64,000 nt of DNA, taken from the NCBI RefSeq assembly GCF_004353225.1, contig NZ_CP037934.1:310001-374000 (forward strand). Direction: 5' to 3'. Position numbers and translations under genes: made by a program. The stretch is from Marinobacter sp. JH2 (GTDB lineage: Bacteria > Pseudomonadota > Gammaproteobacteria > Pseudomonadales > Oleiphilaceae). The notes under the pieces were generated by a model. That model did not search any database, was not told the DNA's origin, and saw only the letters and a list, made by a program, of their open reading frames with translations. Below are positions 1 to 9,394 of the stretch, in pieces. The stretch's first letter is position 1. Each line of letters opens with the position of its first letter.

Positions 1-1347
1 GAGTACTTTCAGGCTGCCTTGAGATTCATAGGCAAGCGACAGGGTAACGCACATATTGGCACCAGTGACGCATAGATAAGGCGCGGTTACTTGCAGGTTT
101 CCGGGTTGTTCAATAGCTTGGCTCAGGTATTGCTGTCTGCACCAGTCTGCACTGGCCGTATCTTCGAGCGGTTTAAAGCGTGGGTCTTGATCGCGCGGGT
201 TGCCATTCGGCAGAAGCGTGTCGGTTATTTGAACCCCATCCGCATCAATGAGATAGCATCGAGAGACCACGGAATGAGTGATCAGCTCACTGCATGCCTG
301 ACTTAAGTTAAAGCCTTTCTGGAGCCGGTCAGTTGCGAGCTGGAATGGTGTCGTGAAATAGTTGACGAGCTGGCGTGTCGGATCTTGTTTGACCTGTTTT
401 CTTTGTTTGTATTCAGTCAGTAAGTCGTCCAGGTCTGTCGGTGCGTGCGCCATGGCTTCCAAGTCAGTGCTGGGGCGCTGAAAGTAAAAGCCTTGAACGA
501 AATCGACCCCGGCATCAATAGCAATCATGACTTGATCGCGGGTCTCCACACCTTCCAACAGCACCAAACAGCCCGATTGGCGTAGCAGCGATACAATACC
601 GTTTAGGATTTGTCGGGCTCGGTGGTCGTCAACCGCCCGCATCAATAACGACCGGTCGAGCTTCACAATATCCGGAGACAGGTTCCAAATGCGTTCGAAA
701 TTGGAGTGCCCTGCGCCAAAATCGTCGATCGCCGTGAGGCAACCGAGTTTTCGGTAATAGGCGACGGTTTCTTTGAGCTTATCGGCGTCGTCGGTAGGCT
801 GTTCAACGATCTCCATAACGATTCGATGCGCGGGTAGCCCTGTCTTCTCAAGAATCTGCCCGAAAAACGAATCAGACTGGTTGCCATGGGTAACGACTCG
901 CGGCGATACGTTCAGAAACAGCCAGTTTAGCTGGTCTTTGATACTGCTGTAGTTACGGACGTGCAGATAGCGGCAGAGTCGATCAAGCAGCAGGTTTTCT
1001 GCGTCGGAAGAGGGCAGGTCAAATAACTGTGGCGGTAGAACCGCGGCATTGTCGTTATCGAAGGCGCGAATCAGAGCCTCATAGCCAACCGTGCGCTTGT
1101 GAGCGATGCTGTAGATGGGCTGAAGAGCCGTATGGAGAGTCAGTCCACGAAATGTAGCGGTCCACGTGTCGTCTTGCTGGCTAAGCATAGGCGACAGTAT
1201 ATCTGCTTCAGGATCCGCTAGCATTTCGTTGAGGCTGTAGGACATAGGTGTGTCTGGGCCGTGTAAAAGATATAAACAGCTATTGAGCACATAACGGGAA
1301 ATAGCTGAACTAATCGCCAGAGTGCCTATATCCTTGGCACGATTCAT
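1..1347 (-). CDS. EAL-domain c-di-GMP phosphodiesterase, 3' end cut by window edge
   Basis: Reading leftward, the frame stays open for 449 codons to the window edge, so the C-terminus is missing. An EAL domain fills roughly residues 65-300. It shows the signature YEALIRA, then LNVSP, EIVEQP, the IDDFGAG metal-binding loop, KLDRSL, LLEGVET and DFVQGFYF. All usual catalytic residues appear present, so hydrolysis of cyclic-di-GMP to pGpG is expected. No GGDEF domain precedes it. After the EAL domain comes about 120 residues that look like a small PAS/Cache-type sensory fold, with a passage reading CYLIDADGVQITD. The start at 1347 has a weak TAAGG ribosome site upstream. An in-frame ATG at 1245 (MSYSLNEML) is the alternative and lacks a clear site. 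The family is confident, the signal sensed is unknown. Confidence 0.85.
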   Translation of the reverse strand, partial: MNRAKDIGTLAISSAISRYVLNSCLYLLHGPDTPMSYSLNEMLADPEADILSPMLSQQDDTWTATFRGLTLHTALQPIYSIAHKRTVGYEALIRAFDNDNAAVLPPQLFDLPSSDAENLLLDRLCRYLHVRNYSSIKDQLNWLFLNVSPRVVTHGNQSDSFFGQILEKTGLPAHRIVMEIVEQPTDDADKLKETVAYYRKLGCLTAIDDFGAGHSNFERIWNLSPDIVKLDRSLLMRAVDDHRARQILNGIVSLLRQSGCLVLLEGVETRDQVMIAIDAGVDFVQGFYFQRPSTDLEAMAHAPTDLDDLLTEYKQRKQVKQDPTRQLVNYFTTPFQLATDRLQKGFNLSQACSELITHSVVSRCYLIDADGVQITDTLLPNGNPRDQDPRFKPLEDTASADWCRQQYLSQAIEQPGNLQVTAPYLCVTGANMCVTLSLAYESQGSLKVL

Positions 1348-1402
1348 TTTATTTCAATACCTTACTTCGTTGAAGAGTGCCAAAAAACTAAACCGATTAC
1401 CA

Positions 1403-1423
1403 CCAGTTAATGCGTATAACTGG
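1403..1423. promoter_or_regulatory. small inverted repeat upstream of the EAL gene
   Basis: CCAGTTA and TAACTGG form a perfect 7-bp inverted repeat around a 7-base spacer, about 56 bases upstream of the EAL gene start. The size and position suit a dimeric regulator site, but a 7-bp match can arise by chance and no regulator is indicated. Confidence 0.2.
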
Positions 1424-1467
1424 AAACAGTTTGTATTCAGGAGGAGAGCGGGGAGGGTAAAACGACG

Positions 1468-1490
1468 AATCCCGGCATAGGGCCGGGATT
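1468..1490 (-). terminator. hairpin downstream of the 15-codon mini-ORF
   Basis: AATCCCGGC pairs perfectly with GCCGGGATT over 9 bp with a 5-base loop. Read leftward it sits about 10 bases after the stop of the tiny ORF at 1500-1547 and is followed by CGTCGTTTT, a weak T-tract. It could terminate a short leftward transcript ahead of the EAL gene. Confidence 0.45.
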
Positions 1491-1499
1491 CAAGTGTTA

Positions 1500-1547
1500 T
1501 TAGTTATTGCTGGGTACGACCACGGTTTCGTCGAAATCGAGTTCCAT
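1500..1547 (-). CDS. possible 15-residue mini-protein or leader peptide
   Basis: A leftward ATG is preceded by AGAGGAAAGCGAT, a strong Shine-Dalgarno with 8-base spacing, and encodes the acidic peptide MELDFDETVVVPSNN before TAA. A second ATG at 1565 in the same frame would give 21 residues. A 9-bp hairpin follows the stop closely, so ribosome site, ORF and hairpin form a complete miniature unit in an otherwise empty 480-base gap between divergent genes. I recognise no family. It may be a regulatory leader, a small protein, or a chance ORF on a small RNA. Confidence 0.3.
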   Translation of the reverse strand: MELDFDETVVVPSNN

Positions 1548-1826
1548 ATCGCTTTCCTCTGTCATTCATTAACACCCCGAAACGGAGCAGTTCATAAGTT
1601 TGGTTAAAGTCTATCTCAGCGATAAATTTCGACAATCCGTAAAATCCCTATAAGACCAAAGTGGCCGAGGCGATACCCTTAGAGTGGTATAAGTTGTTCA
1701 AAGAAACTGATCAATGACGACAAAATATTTCGGTTTGATTGGTTTTCTATGAGCTTTAGACTGGTTGAGCCTATATCGGGTGAATACTTTTGGCCCCGCA
1801 CGATAAATGATAAAGCTGGAGTAGAC

Positions 1827-2375
1827 ATGGCAGTTCGAAACTCTGATGACCGGTACGGTTGGCTTTCCATTTTGATGCATTGGTTGGTTGCGGCCGCGGT
1901 GATCGGGCTGTTTGGGCTGGGTTTCTGGATGGTTGATTTATCTTATTACGACGAGTGGTACCGTCGGGGCCCTGATATTCATCGTTCGGTGGGAATATTG
2001 TTATTTAGTGCCATGCTGTTCCGTGTGTTGTGGCGTATCGCGACACCGTTTCCCAAACCTTTGCCTGAGCACAAGCGTTGGGAGGTGGTATCGGCTCACA
2101 TTGCCCACGCCTTGCTCTATGCATTAATTTTTGTGGCGATGACCAGCGGTTACTTGATCTCCACCGCCGACGGCTCTGCCATTGATGTGTTTGGATGGTT
2201 CCAGGTCCCCTCAGTGACGGGTCGCATTAAAGGAATGGAGGATACCGCGGGACTTGTGCACTACTGGAGCACCTGGGCCCTGGTTGCCTTGGCGTCTATT
2301 CATGCTCTGGGAGCGTTAAAGCACCACTTCATCGACAAGGACGCGACCTTGCGCCGAATGCTCGGAAAATCGTGA
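1827..2375 (+). CDS. cytochrome b561 family membrane protein
   Basis: This 182-residue protein has the four hydrophobic segments typical of the bacterial b561 family: near 15-35, 50-70, 88-110 and 145-165. Candidate haem-ligand histidines are in LMHWL, DIHRSVG, HIAHALLYA and SIHALGALKHH. Such proteins pass electrons between quinol and partner redox proteins in the inner membrane. The frame extends upstream to 1749, but the ATG at 1827 is preferred because CTGGAG lies seven bases ahead and the product then begins directly at the b561 N-terminus. The gene lies 51 bp before a YceI-family gene, an arrangement also seen as yceJ-yceI in Escherichia coli, so the two are probably co-transcribed. Its electron partner cannot be read from the sequence. 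Confidence 0.88.
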   Translation: MAVRNSDDRYGWLSILMHWLVAAAVIGLFGLGFWMVDLSYYDEWYRRGPDIHRSVGILLFSAMLFRVLWRIATPFPKPLPEHKRWEVVSAHIAHALLYALIFVAMTSGYLISTADGSAIDVFGWFQVPSVTGRIKGMEDTAGLVHYWSTWALVALASIHALGALKHHFIDKDATLRRMLGKS

Positions 2376-2426
2376 GTTGTCGAATTCAAGCAATGTGTAA
2401 TACCAAAGTTAATTAAGGAGAACTTT

Positions 2427-3008
2427 ATGAAAAAACTGATACTTGCTTCAGCCGTTTCCATGGCCGTAATGGCGTCAGCTCATGCTGATGAGCACAGCGG
2501 TACCTACGACTTTGATAATCAACAAACGCATCAGTTTATTACCTTCAAGATCTCTCATTTGGGTTACAGCTGGTTGTATGGCCGTTTTAACGACTTTGAT
2601 GGTCAGTTTGTATACGACGCTGAAAACCCGGAGAACAGTTCCGTGTCAGTGACCATCGACACTGCGAGTATTGACAGTAACCATGCAGAGCGGGACAAAC
2701 ACTTGCGCAGTGATGACTTCCTGGCTGTCAGCGAGTTCGGCGAAGCAACGTTCAAGAGCACGCGTGTTGTGATGGAAGACGATGGTGAAGCCGATATCAT
2801 CGGTGACCTGACGCTCCGTGGTGTTACCCGTGAAGTGACTCTCGAGGCTGAAATGCTGGGCTACGGTTCGGATCCTTGGGGTGGCTACCGCATGGGTTTT
2901 GAAGCCGAAACAGAGATCAAGCTGAAGGATTTTGGTATCCCGATGGATCTCGGTAAAGCGTCAGAAACCGTTGAAATCGAAATTTCCGTAGAAGGTATTC
3001 GTCAGTAG
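2427..3008 (+). CDS. YceI-family periplasmic protein
   Basis: The 193-residue product opens with a cleavable signal peptide ending ASAHA (residues 1-20), followed by a YceI domain to the C-terminus. Typical features include TYDFDNQQTHQFITFKISHL, the segment DFDGQFVYD, HLRSDDFLAV and DLTLRGVTREVTLEAE. YceI proteins are periplasmic lipocalin-like barrels that bind isoprenoid or fatty amide ligands. Start choice is supported by AAGGAGAA seven bases upstream. It follows the b561 gene and is followed by a strong terminator, so the pair forms a short transcription unit. A role in quinone or polyprenyl handling with b561 is an inference from context only. Confidence 0.93.
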   Translation: MKKLILASAVSMAVMASAHADEHSGTYDFDNQQTHQFITFKISHLGYSWLYGRFNDFDGQFVYDAENPENSSVSVTIDTASIDSNHAERDKHLRSDDFLAVSEFGEATFKSTRVVMEDDGEADIIGDLTLRGVTREVTLEAEMLGYGSDPWGGYRMGFEAETEIKLKDFGIPMDLGKASETVEIEISVEGIRQ

Positions 3009-3022
3009 GTTCTGCAATGTTT

Positions 3023-3060
3023 AGCCCGAGACTCCGAAATGGCGGAGCCTCGGGCTATTT
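3023..3060 (+). terminator. rho-independent terminator after yceI
   Basis: AGCCCGAG pairs with CTCGGGCT, with an inner ACTCCG/CGGAG extension and a short loop, starting 15 bases after the YceI stop and followed by a T-containing tail. Confidence 0.75.
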
Positions 3061-3104
3061 CCCCTTCGGCGATTCCATCGCCAATGTTCCTGTCAGATAG
3101 GGTG

Positions 3105-3332
3105 TTAGTGGTTCTCTGGTTGTTCGTTTGCTCTGCAAAGGTGGCGCTGACGAAGAAACTGGGCCACAAAAATAACGACCCAGATGACCAGCCCAGCCCA
3201 GAGGTAGGGGGCTGGAAGTTGAAATGTGCCACTGATGGCAAACTCCACTAGCAGCATCAGAATAACTGCAAGAGTGGCGTTGACCAGAGCCGTTATCATC
3301 GCATGCCCGCAGGCTTTAAGATTGGGAATCAT
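3105..3332 (-). CDS. small two-span membrane protein, uncharacterised
   Basis: A 75-residue leftward frame encodes two hydrophobic helices, about residues 12-32 (ITALVNATLAVILMLLVEFA) and 42-62 (YLWAGLVIWVVIFVAQFL), and a basic hydrophilic tail. The pattern fits a small inner-membrane protein with both ends in the cytoplasm. An internal ATG at residue 12 is an alternative start, and the ribosome site (GCGGAAACC) is weak. No family is recognised. It occupies part of a 530-base gap between yceI and parC; the rest of that gap holds the yceI terminator and the parC promoter. Confidence 0.5.
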   Translation of the reverse strand: MIPNLKACGHAMITALVNATLAVILMLLVEFAISGTFQLPAPYLWAGLVIWVVIFVAQFLRQRHLCRANEQPENH

Positions 3333-3432
3333 AGGTTTCCGCTTGCTCAGAGATAAGACGGCAATCTAACTAGAGAAGCGAGAATACGGTGCACCTTACA
3401 GACTCTCCATGCGGGAATTCCGCTATTGGAAA

Positions 3433-3462
3433 TTGGTGTATCGTGGCTGGCGTCCATATAAT
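3433..3462 (+). promoter_or_regulatory. putative sigma-70 promoter of parC
   Basis: A perfect TATAAT at 3457-3462 lies 18 bases after TTGGTG (three of six match TTGACA), about 78 bases before the parC start, on a stretch without other genes. Confidence 0.45.
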
Positions 3463-3540
3463 GTGAGCCACATTTCCCGGTGTCTCTTTCGGGTAACGAA
3501 TCGACATTCTAAATCAGGCAGTTAAGGCAAAGGGGCGTCC

Positions 3541-5835
3541 ATGCCAGAGTTTCAGACGACCGATGAAGGTTTCGAGCGGGTAGCGCTACGCGATTATACC
3601 GAGAAGGCCTACCTCGACTATTCCATGTACGTAATCCTCGACAGGGCCTTGCCCAATGTGGGCGATGGGCTCAAGCCGGTGCAACGGCGAATTGTGTACG
3701 CGATGTCCGAGTTGGGCCTGAAATCCACCTCTAAGTACAAAAAGTCGGCTCGAACCGTGGGTGACGTTCTGGGTAAGTTTCACCCACACGGTGACAGCGC
3801 CTGCTATGAAGCCATGGTGTTGATGGCGCAGCCGTTTTCATACCGTTATCCGCTGGTAGACGGGCAAGGTAACTGGGGGTCGCCGGATGACCCTAAATCG
3901 TTTGCTGCCATGCGCTACACCGAATCCAGGCTTGCTCGTTTTTCCGACGTGCTATTGAGTGAACTGGGTCAGGGCACTGTAGATTGGGTGCCGAATTTTG
4001 ACGGCACCATGGACGAGCCTTCTGTTTTGCCGGCTCGTTTGCCGCACGTGTTGCTAAACGGTACGACTGGTATTGCGGTGGGTATGGCCACCGACATTCC
4101 TCCCCACAACGTGCGGGAAATCACAGCCGCTTGTATTCGTTTGTTGGATGATCCGGAAGCCACCGTTGATCAGTTGTGCGAGCATGTAAAGGGGCCGGAC
4201 TTCCCAACCCGAGCCGAAATCATTACCCCTCGCAACGACCTTCGTAAGATGTATGAAACGGGGCGAGGCTCTCTGAGGATGAGAGCGCGCTGGATCAAAG
4301 AAAACGGCGAAATCGTGGTTACCGATTTACCGCATCAGGTCTCGGGCAATCGGGTACTCGAACAAATCGCTCATCAGATGCAGACCAAGAAACTGCCGAT
4401 GGTGGCGGATTTGCGGGACGAATCGGACCACGAGAATCCAACTCGGCTGGTGGTTGTGCCGCGCTCGAATCGCGTAGATTTAGACGGTCTGATGGCGCAT
4501 TTGTTTGCCAGTACCGACCTTGAGAAAACCTACCGGGTGAACATCAACGTGATTGGCAACGATGGCCGCCCCGGAGTTAAGGGTTTGCGCCAGATGTTGA
4601 CCGAATGGCTCGCATTTCGGAAAACCACGGTAACGCGCCGTTTGCAGCACCGTCTGGACAAAGTGTTGGCCCGCCTGCACTTGCTGGAAGGTTTGTTGAT
4701 TGCTTATCTCAATATTGACGAGGTGATCGAGATTATCCGCACGGAAGATAAGCCGAAAGCGGAGCTGATGGCCCGGTTTGGCTTGTCACCGGAACAGGCG
4801 GAAGCGATTCTTGAGTTGAAATTGCGCCACCTCGCCAAGCTGGAAGAAATGAAAATCCGCGGCGAGCAGGATGAACTTGCTTTGGAGCGTGATGAACTTC
4901 AGGCCATTTTGGGCTCTGAAGAACGTATGCGGGAGTTGATCAAGACCGAGCTTCAGCAAGATGCAGAAACCTACGGCGACGACCGCCGCTCGCCTATCGT
5001 CGAGCGTGAAGAAGCAAAAGCCTTCAGTGAAACCGATCTGGTGTCGAACGATCCGGTGACGGTTGTATTGTCGGACAAAGGCTGGGTGCGAGCAGCGAAA
5101 GGGCACGATATTGATCCGTCTGGCCTGAGCTACAAATCGGGCGATCGTTTTTCTCTGGCTGCCAAAGGCCGGAACAACCAGCAAGCGATCTTCCTCGATT
5201 CTACCGGCCGGGCATACGCGTTGATGGCCCATACCCTGCCCTCAGCTCGAGGGCAGGGTGACCCCCTGACCGGTCGGATTAACCCGCCGTCGGGTGCCAC
5301 TTTCTCGGGCTTGCTCATGGGGAACCCCGAGCGTAGAACGTTGTTAGTGACCGATGCCGGCTACGGCTTTGTGACGTCGCTGGGTGACATGACCAGTAAA
5401 AACAGAGCTGGTAAAGCCGTGGTGACGGTGCCAAAGGGCGCGAAGATTATGACGCCTGTGACGGTGCCGGAGACAGCTTCAACCTTGTATCTTGCCGCTA
5501 TTTCCAACGAAGGCCGCATGTTGGTATTCCCGCTCAATGAGCTGCCAGAATTGGCGAAAGGCAAAGGCAATAAAATTATCAGCATTCCCTCCGCGCGGGT
5601 ACAGAACCGGGAAGAGTTTGTGGTGGCAGTCGCGGTGTTTGGCGAAGAAGACCAACTGGAGATTCAAGCCGGGAAGCGCAAGCTCGGGTTGAAGTTCAGT
5701 GATCTTGAGCATTATCTCGGAGAACGTGGCCGCCGTGGCCATAAATTGCCCCGCGGGTTGCAGCGCGTGGACGGTATTGATGTCATTCCCTCTGCCGCCA
5801 GAGCAGAGGAAGAGGAGAACGTAGACAGTGAGTGA
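3541..5835 (+). CDS. parC: DNA topoisomerase IV subunit A
   Basis: The 764-residue protein is the DNA breakage-reunion subunit of topoisomerase IV, which decatenates daughter chromosomes with ParE. The winged-helix region carries [15 protein letters not shown] (Ser86 and Glu90 correspond to quinolone-resistance positions and are wild type) and the active-site tyrosine in AAMRYTE (Tyr126). A long coiled coil follows around residues 350-480. The C-terminal third is a shortened beta-propeller with [10 protein letters not shown] and GYGFVTSL repeats, as expected for ParC rather than GyrA. AAGGGG precedes the start. The parE gene is not adjacent. The 3' end overlaps serB by 8 bp, so the two are translationally linked. 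Confidence 0.97.
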   Translation: MPEFQTTDEGFERVALRDYTEKAYLDYSMYVILDRALPNVGDGLKPVQRRIVYAMSELGLKSTSKYKKSARTVGDVLGKFHPHGDSACYEAMVLMAQPFSYRYPLVDGQGNWGSPDDPKSFAAMRYTESRLARFSDVLLSELGQGTVDWVPNFDGTMDEPSVLPARLPHVLLNGTTGIAVGMATDIPPHNVREITAACIRLLDDPEATVDQLCEHVKGPDFPTRAEIITPRNDLRKMYETGRGSLRMRARWIKENGEIVVTDLPHQVSGNRVLEQIAHQMQTKKLPMVADLRDESDHENPTRLVVVPRSNRVDLDGLMAHLFASTDLEKTYRVNINVIGNDGRPGVKGLRQMLTEWLAFRKTTVTRRLQHRLDKVLARLHLLEGLLIAYLNIDEVIEIIRTEDKPKAELMARFGLSPEQAEAILELKLRHLAKLEEMKIRGEQDELALERDELQAILGSEERMRELIKTELQQDAETYGDDRRSPIVEREEAKAFSETDLVSNDPVTVVLSDKGWVRAAKGHDIDPSGLSYKSGDRFSLAAKGRNNQQAIFLDSTGRAYALMAHTLPSARGQGDPLTGRINPPSGATFSGLLMGNPERRTLLVTDAGYGFVTSLGDMTSKNRAGKAVVTVPKGAKIMTPVTVPETASTLYLAAISNEGRMLVFPLNELPELAKGKGNKIISIPSARVQNREEFVVAVAVFGEEDQLEIQAGKRKLGLKFSDLEHYLGERGRRGHKLPRGLQRVDGIDVIPSAARAEEEENVDSE

Positions 5836-7045
5836 GCTGGTGCTGGTAAACGTATCCGGGCGCGATAAGCCCGGACTAACCTCGGAAATAACGGGGATTA
5901 TGGGGCGATACGATGTGCGCATTCTCGATATCGGTCAGGCCGTTATTCACGATTATCTAACCTGGGGTATCTTGATCGAGATTCCGGACGAGTCTCAATC
6001 TTCACCGGTTATACGCGATATTTTGTTTCGATTGCATGCGCTGGATTTGCAGGTCCGGTTTGCACCGATCTCGGTCGAGGAATACCAGTCTTGGGCTGAG
6101 GGGCGTAACCGAGCCTGTTACATCGTTACCTTGCTGTCGCGGGATATCAAAGCGGAACAGATTGCTCGCGTGTCTGAAATTACAGCCCGTCACGGCTTGA
6201 ACATCGACAACATTACCCGGTTGTCGGCCCGGCCATCCCTGAAGTCATCCGAAAATCGAATCGCTTGCGTCGAGTTTTCCGTTCGCGGAACGCCGCTGGA
6301 TCTGGAGCAGCTGCGCTCGGATTTCTTGCACATTGCGGGCGAGATGAACGTCGACATCGCCTTCCAGGCCGATTCGATTTTCCGGCGTAATCGTCGCTTG
6401 GTGGTGTTCGATATGGACTCGACACTGATTGAAGCGGAAGTGATTGATGAATTGGCTCAGGAAGCCGGTGTCGGGGAACGTGTTGCAGAGATTACCGAGC
6501 GAGCCATGCAGGGCGATCTGGATTTCAGTCAGAGTTTTGCTGAGCGCTTGTCGCTGCTAAAAGGTTTGGACGAGTCGGTGCTTGAGAGTATCGCTAACCG
6601 CCTTCGAATGACCGAGGGGGCAGAGCACCTGATTCGCAGTTTAAAGGCGCTGGGCTACCGCACGGCCATTCTGTCGGGCGGTTTCACTTACTTTGCCCGT
6701 CATCTGCAGAGTAAACTGGGCATTGATTACGTTTACGCCAATGAACTGGAAATCGTAGACGGCAAAGTGACCGGCGAGGTGAAGGGACAAATTGTCGATG
6801 GTCAGCGCAAAGCAGAGCTGTTGCTGGAAATTGCTGAAAAGGAACATATTGCTCGAGAGCAAGTGATTGCCGTGGGTGATGGCGCGAACGACCTTCCGAT
6901 GTTGAGTCAGGCGGGGTTGGGTGTAGCGTTCCGGGCGAAGCCCTTGGTGAAAGAGTCAGCCAAACACTCGATTTCCACGCTTGGGTTGGATGCTATCCTG
7001 TATCTGATCGGGTTCCGTGAGAGCGAAACGAATCAAACATTGTAG
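5828..7045 (+). CDS. serB: phosphoserine phosphatase with tandem ACT domains
   Basis: The product dephosphorylates 3-phosphoserine in the last step of serine synthesis. At 405 residues it is the long form seen in Pseudomonas: two ACT-type regulatory domains (about 1-80 and 95-180), then a HAD hydrolase domain. The nucleophile motif DMDST is at 195-199, SGGF follows in the middle, and the metal site [10 protein letters not shown] is near the C-terminus. The start is GTG at 5828, inside the end of parC in another frame, with AGAGGA-type bases upstream. A strong terminator follows. The ACT domains suggest allosteric control by an amino acid, probably serine. Confidence 0.96.
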   Translation: MSELVLVNVSGRDKPGLTSEITGIMGRYDVRILDIGQAVIHDYLTWGILIEIPDESQSSPVIRDILFRLHALDLQVRFAPISVEEYQSWAEGRNRACYIVTLLSRDIKAEQIARVSEITARHGLNIDNITRLSARPSLKSSENRIACVEFSVRGTPLDLEQLRSDFLHIAGEMNVDIAFQADSIFRRNRRLVVFDMDSTLIEAEVIDELAQEAGVGERVAEITERAMQGDLDFSQSFAERLSLLKGLDESVLESIANRLRMTEGAEHLIRSLKALGYRTAILSGGFTYFARHLQSKLGIDYVYANELEIVDGKVTGEVKGQIVDGQRKAELLLEIAEKEHIAREQVIAVGDGANDLPMLSQAGLGVAFRAKPLVKESAKHSISTLGLDAILYLIGFRESETNQTL

Positions 7046-7065
7046 TTTGCCTTCAGGCAATTCTG

Positions 7066-7102
7066 AAAAAGGGGTGGAGACTGGGTTCTCCACCCCTTTT
7101 TT
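7066..7102. terminator. bidirectional terminator between serB and fimX
   Basis: AAAAAGGGGTGGAGA pairs with TCTCCACCCCTTTTTT around a 5-base loop. A T-run on one strand and an A-run on the other let it stop both serB and the convergent fimX. Confidence 0.92.
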
Positions 7103-7130
7103 GTGTCTGGCTGTAAGTAACCAGTAACCG

Positions 7131-9218
7131 TCAGTGATCGCCAAAGTCGTAGTTCATTTCAGGCCCCGGAACTTGCAGGTAATAGCCCTGAATGTAGTTA
7201 ACGCCTGCTTGCCAGAGGGTCGCAAGAACGCTGGCGCTCTCCACTTGCGGCACGATGGTCAGCTTGCCGGACTTCTGCAGCGAGTTGGCCATTTCTTTCA
7301 CTTGATCTTTTATATTGTCATCTTTCTGGATGGTTTCGGTGAAAGAACCGTCAAACTTCACGTAATCCGTATCGATGTGTTTCAGTGCATTAAACGGATC
7401 GATGGCACCGCCAAAGTGCTTAATCGAGAGTTTGCAGTTGAGTTCGTGCACTGCTTTGGTGAAGTCTTTCGCTTGTTTCGTGAAGTTATTGGCGTCGTTT
7501 TCGCTAATTTGGAATATCATGGCGTCGCCAGGTAGGCGAGCTGCCTTCAGCGCAACACTTAGCCAAGGTGTGAAGGTGACATCCTGCAGAGTTTCAGCGC
7601 TGAGGTTCACGAACAGCTTGGTATCATGGCCGCGGGAGCGATGGCTGGAGAGCTGTTTAATGGCTTGCAGAATCACCCAACGGTCGATTTTGATGGCGGT
7701 TTCTGGAGGGCAAATAGCCGGTAACAGGTCGTAGGGGGTAACTTCTTCGTTGTCGCTGTTGGTCATGCGGGCCAGCGTTTCATAATGCTCTTCGCCTTCA
7801 CCACGCAAGTTGATGATCGGCTGGAACAGCAAGTACAGCCGGTCTTCGTCCATGGCCTTGCTGATCATTTCGAGGGCGTTCGATTCATCGGGTGCCTCAA
7901 AATCAACCGGGTTGTATACAACAACGCCATTCCCGTTTTTATGCCCTGGCTGCTTTTTGACCTCGGCAGAAGCCAAATGAACCCGGCTGAGGAGTTCTTC
8001 TGCTTTAGGGGAGTTCTCGGTAATGGCGGAAACGCCAATGGATACGGTCAGGGATACAGTACGACCGTTGATTTCGAACAGGTGATCATCCACCGCCTCG
8101 CGAATCGTTTCGCACAGTTCTGCCAGTCCTTTGTCATTGCCCGGAAGGCACATTATACAGAAGGCATCATCGCTTAGACGCGCGAGTGTCATGTCTTCAG
8201 GTGTTTTCTCTTTCAGCAGTGATGCCAGGTCACCAAGCAACAGATCTGCACCGGCAATGCCTACATCGCTCTTCATGCTTAGAAAATTATCGACACCAAT
8301 ATAGGCGAGGGCGCCGGTTTCATTGGTCTTGGCAGAGGTGGCCAGAGTCTCGGACAGCCGTTCCATCAAATGTTGCCGGTTATACAAGCCAGTCAGCAAA
8401 TCTTGACTGCTGATTTGTTTGAGCTTTTCTTCAAGTTCGGCGTCACTGTGCTCCGGTTGCAAGACCACTTGTGTGCAGGCTTCGCCGTCATAAGTCGCGG
8501 CAGACACTGACATCGTAACGTTGAGTTCGTTGTCGTCGCTTCGACGAGCCGTGCAGTTGAAGGTCATGCCGTTTGCCCCGGCTTCCTCAAACGCTTTCAT
8601 GAACTCTTTATACTGCTCTTGGTATTCAGGCGTTAACGTGTCCAAAACCGGGACGCAGATCAGGTCATCAATATCCTCGTACCCGAGGAATTCCATATAC
8701 GACTGATTGGCGTATATGTGCATGCCATCGTCTATGTAGGCAATGGCATCTTTGGAACTCTCGAGCAGAAGCTGACAGCGCTGTTCAGCTTCGCGAAGAT
8801 GAGATTCCAGAACCCGGCGTTTGCGACGTTCGTTTAGAGCAGCGAGTTCGCGCTTGAGAGCCAGTACCAACATTTCTGTGTACTCAAAGGGCACCGCGTC
8901 TTGAGCGCCGAGACGCATGATCGAGAGATCTCGTTCCCGGTTTGGCTCATTGGTTAACAGAATGAACGGGATATCTTTGTCCATCCGTTTGACCATAGCG
9001 AGTGCAGCATCCGCCCCGAATTCGAGTTCCTCTAGGTCCCTGGCCAGCAACAAATCCCAATGTGAAGCTTTTAGCGCTTCTTCGAGATCTTCTTCCGAAG
9101 TAATGCGATGGGCTCGGGTTGCTTTGCCGGCGTTGCGGAGCAAACTGACCAACGACTCCGCATCATTTTGAGATGGGTCTAGGATCAGCAGCTGTACCGT
9201 GGAATTTTTTTTCTGCAT
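7131..9218 (-). CDS. fimX: FimX-like degenerate GGDEF/EAL c-di-GMP receptor
   Basis: The 695 residues run in the order receiver-like domain (1-125), PAS domain (145-260, with AIAYIDDGMHIYANQSYMEF), GGDEF-like domain (270-430) and EAL-like domain (440-690). This is the order and almost the length of FimX of Pseudomonas aeruginosa. The GGDEF signature is replaced by SDDAF. EAL is replaced by ETL at 480-482 and the metal loop DDFG by KHFG at 600-603, so neither synthesis nor hydrolysis of c-di-GMP is expected. The related FimX binds c-di-GMP with its EAL domain and controls type IV pilus assembly and twitching. Location next to serB and downstream of the 595-residue gene also matches Pseudomonas. 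Pilus control is inferred from family. Confidence 0.85.
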   Translation of the reverse strand: MQKKNSTVQLLILDPSQNDAESLVSLLRNAGKATRAHRITSEEDLEEALKASHWDLLLARDLEELEFGADAALAMVKRMDKDIPFILLTNEPNRERDLSIMRLGAQDAVPFEYTEMLVLALKRELAALNERRKRRVLESHLREAEQRCQLLLESSKDAIAYIDDGMHIYANQSYMEFLGYEDIDDLICVPVLDTLTPEYQEQYKEFMKAFEEAGANGMTFNCTARRSDDNELNVTMSVSAATYDGEACTQVVLQPEHSDAELEEKLKQISSQDLLTGLYNRQHLMERLSETLATSAKTNETGALAYIGVDNFLSMKSDVGIAGADLLLGDLASLLKEKTPEDMTLARLSDDAFCIMCLPGNDKGLAELCETIREAVDDHLFEINGRTVSLTVSIGVSAITENSPKAEELLSRVHLASAEVKKQPGHKNGNGVVVYNPVDFEAPDESNALEMISKAMDEDRLYLLFQPIINLRGEGEEHYETLARMTNSDNEEVTPYDLLPAICPPETAIKIDRWVILQAIKQLSSHRSRGHDTKLFVNLSAETLQDVTFTPWLSVALKAARLPGDAMIFQISENDANNFTKQAKDFTKAVHELNCKLSIKHFGGAIDPFNALKHIDTDYVKFDGSFTETIQKDDNIKDQVKEMANSLQKSGKLTIVPQVESASVLATLWQAGVNYIQGYYLQVPGPEMNYDFGDH

Positions 9219-9342
9219 TCGTACGATGTCTCATCATGCCGTTTGATGGTGCCGAAGCGTTTTGCCGTCAGTAAAACGGAAGCAAAAGGGCTCCCGGACT
9301 TTCGGCAAATAACCGGCGTATCATTGGAATAGAATGATGAAG

Positions 9343-9365
9343 GGGTTGTTGGTTAATAACAACCC
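9343..9365 (-). terminator. hairpin between the 595-residue gene and fimX
   Basis: GGGTTGTT pairs with AACAACCC around a 7-base loop, 30 bases after the stop of the leftward gene at 9395-11182. No T-run follows, so it may attenuate or protect an mRNA end rather than fully terminate. The rest of the 176-base gap shows a second weak repeat (ATCATT/AATGAT) only. Confidence 0.35.
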
Positions 9366-9394
9366 TGACGTCTATGGACTGTTAACCGGTCGCT

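Noticed and set aside
4786..5232. 148-codon open frame antisense to parC
   Set aside because: It is a shadow of the confident parC gene; the same holds for similar frames opposite purA, leuS, hflK and both acyl-CoA dehydrogenases.
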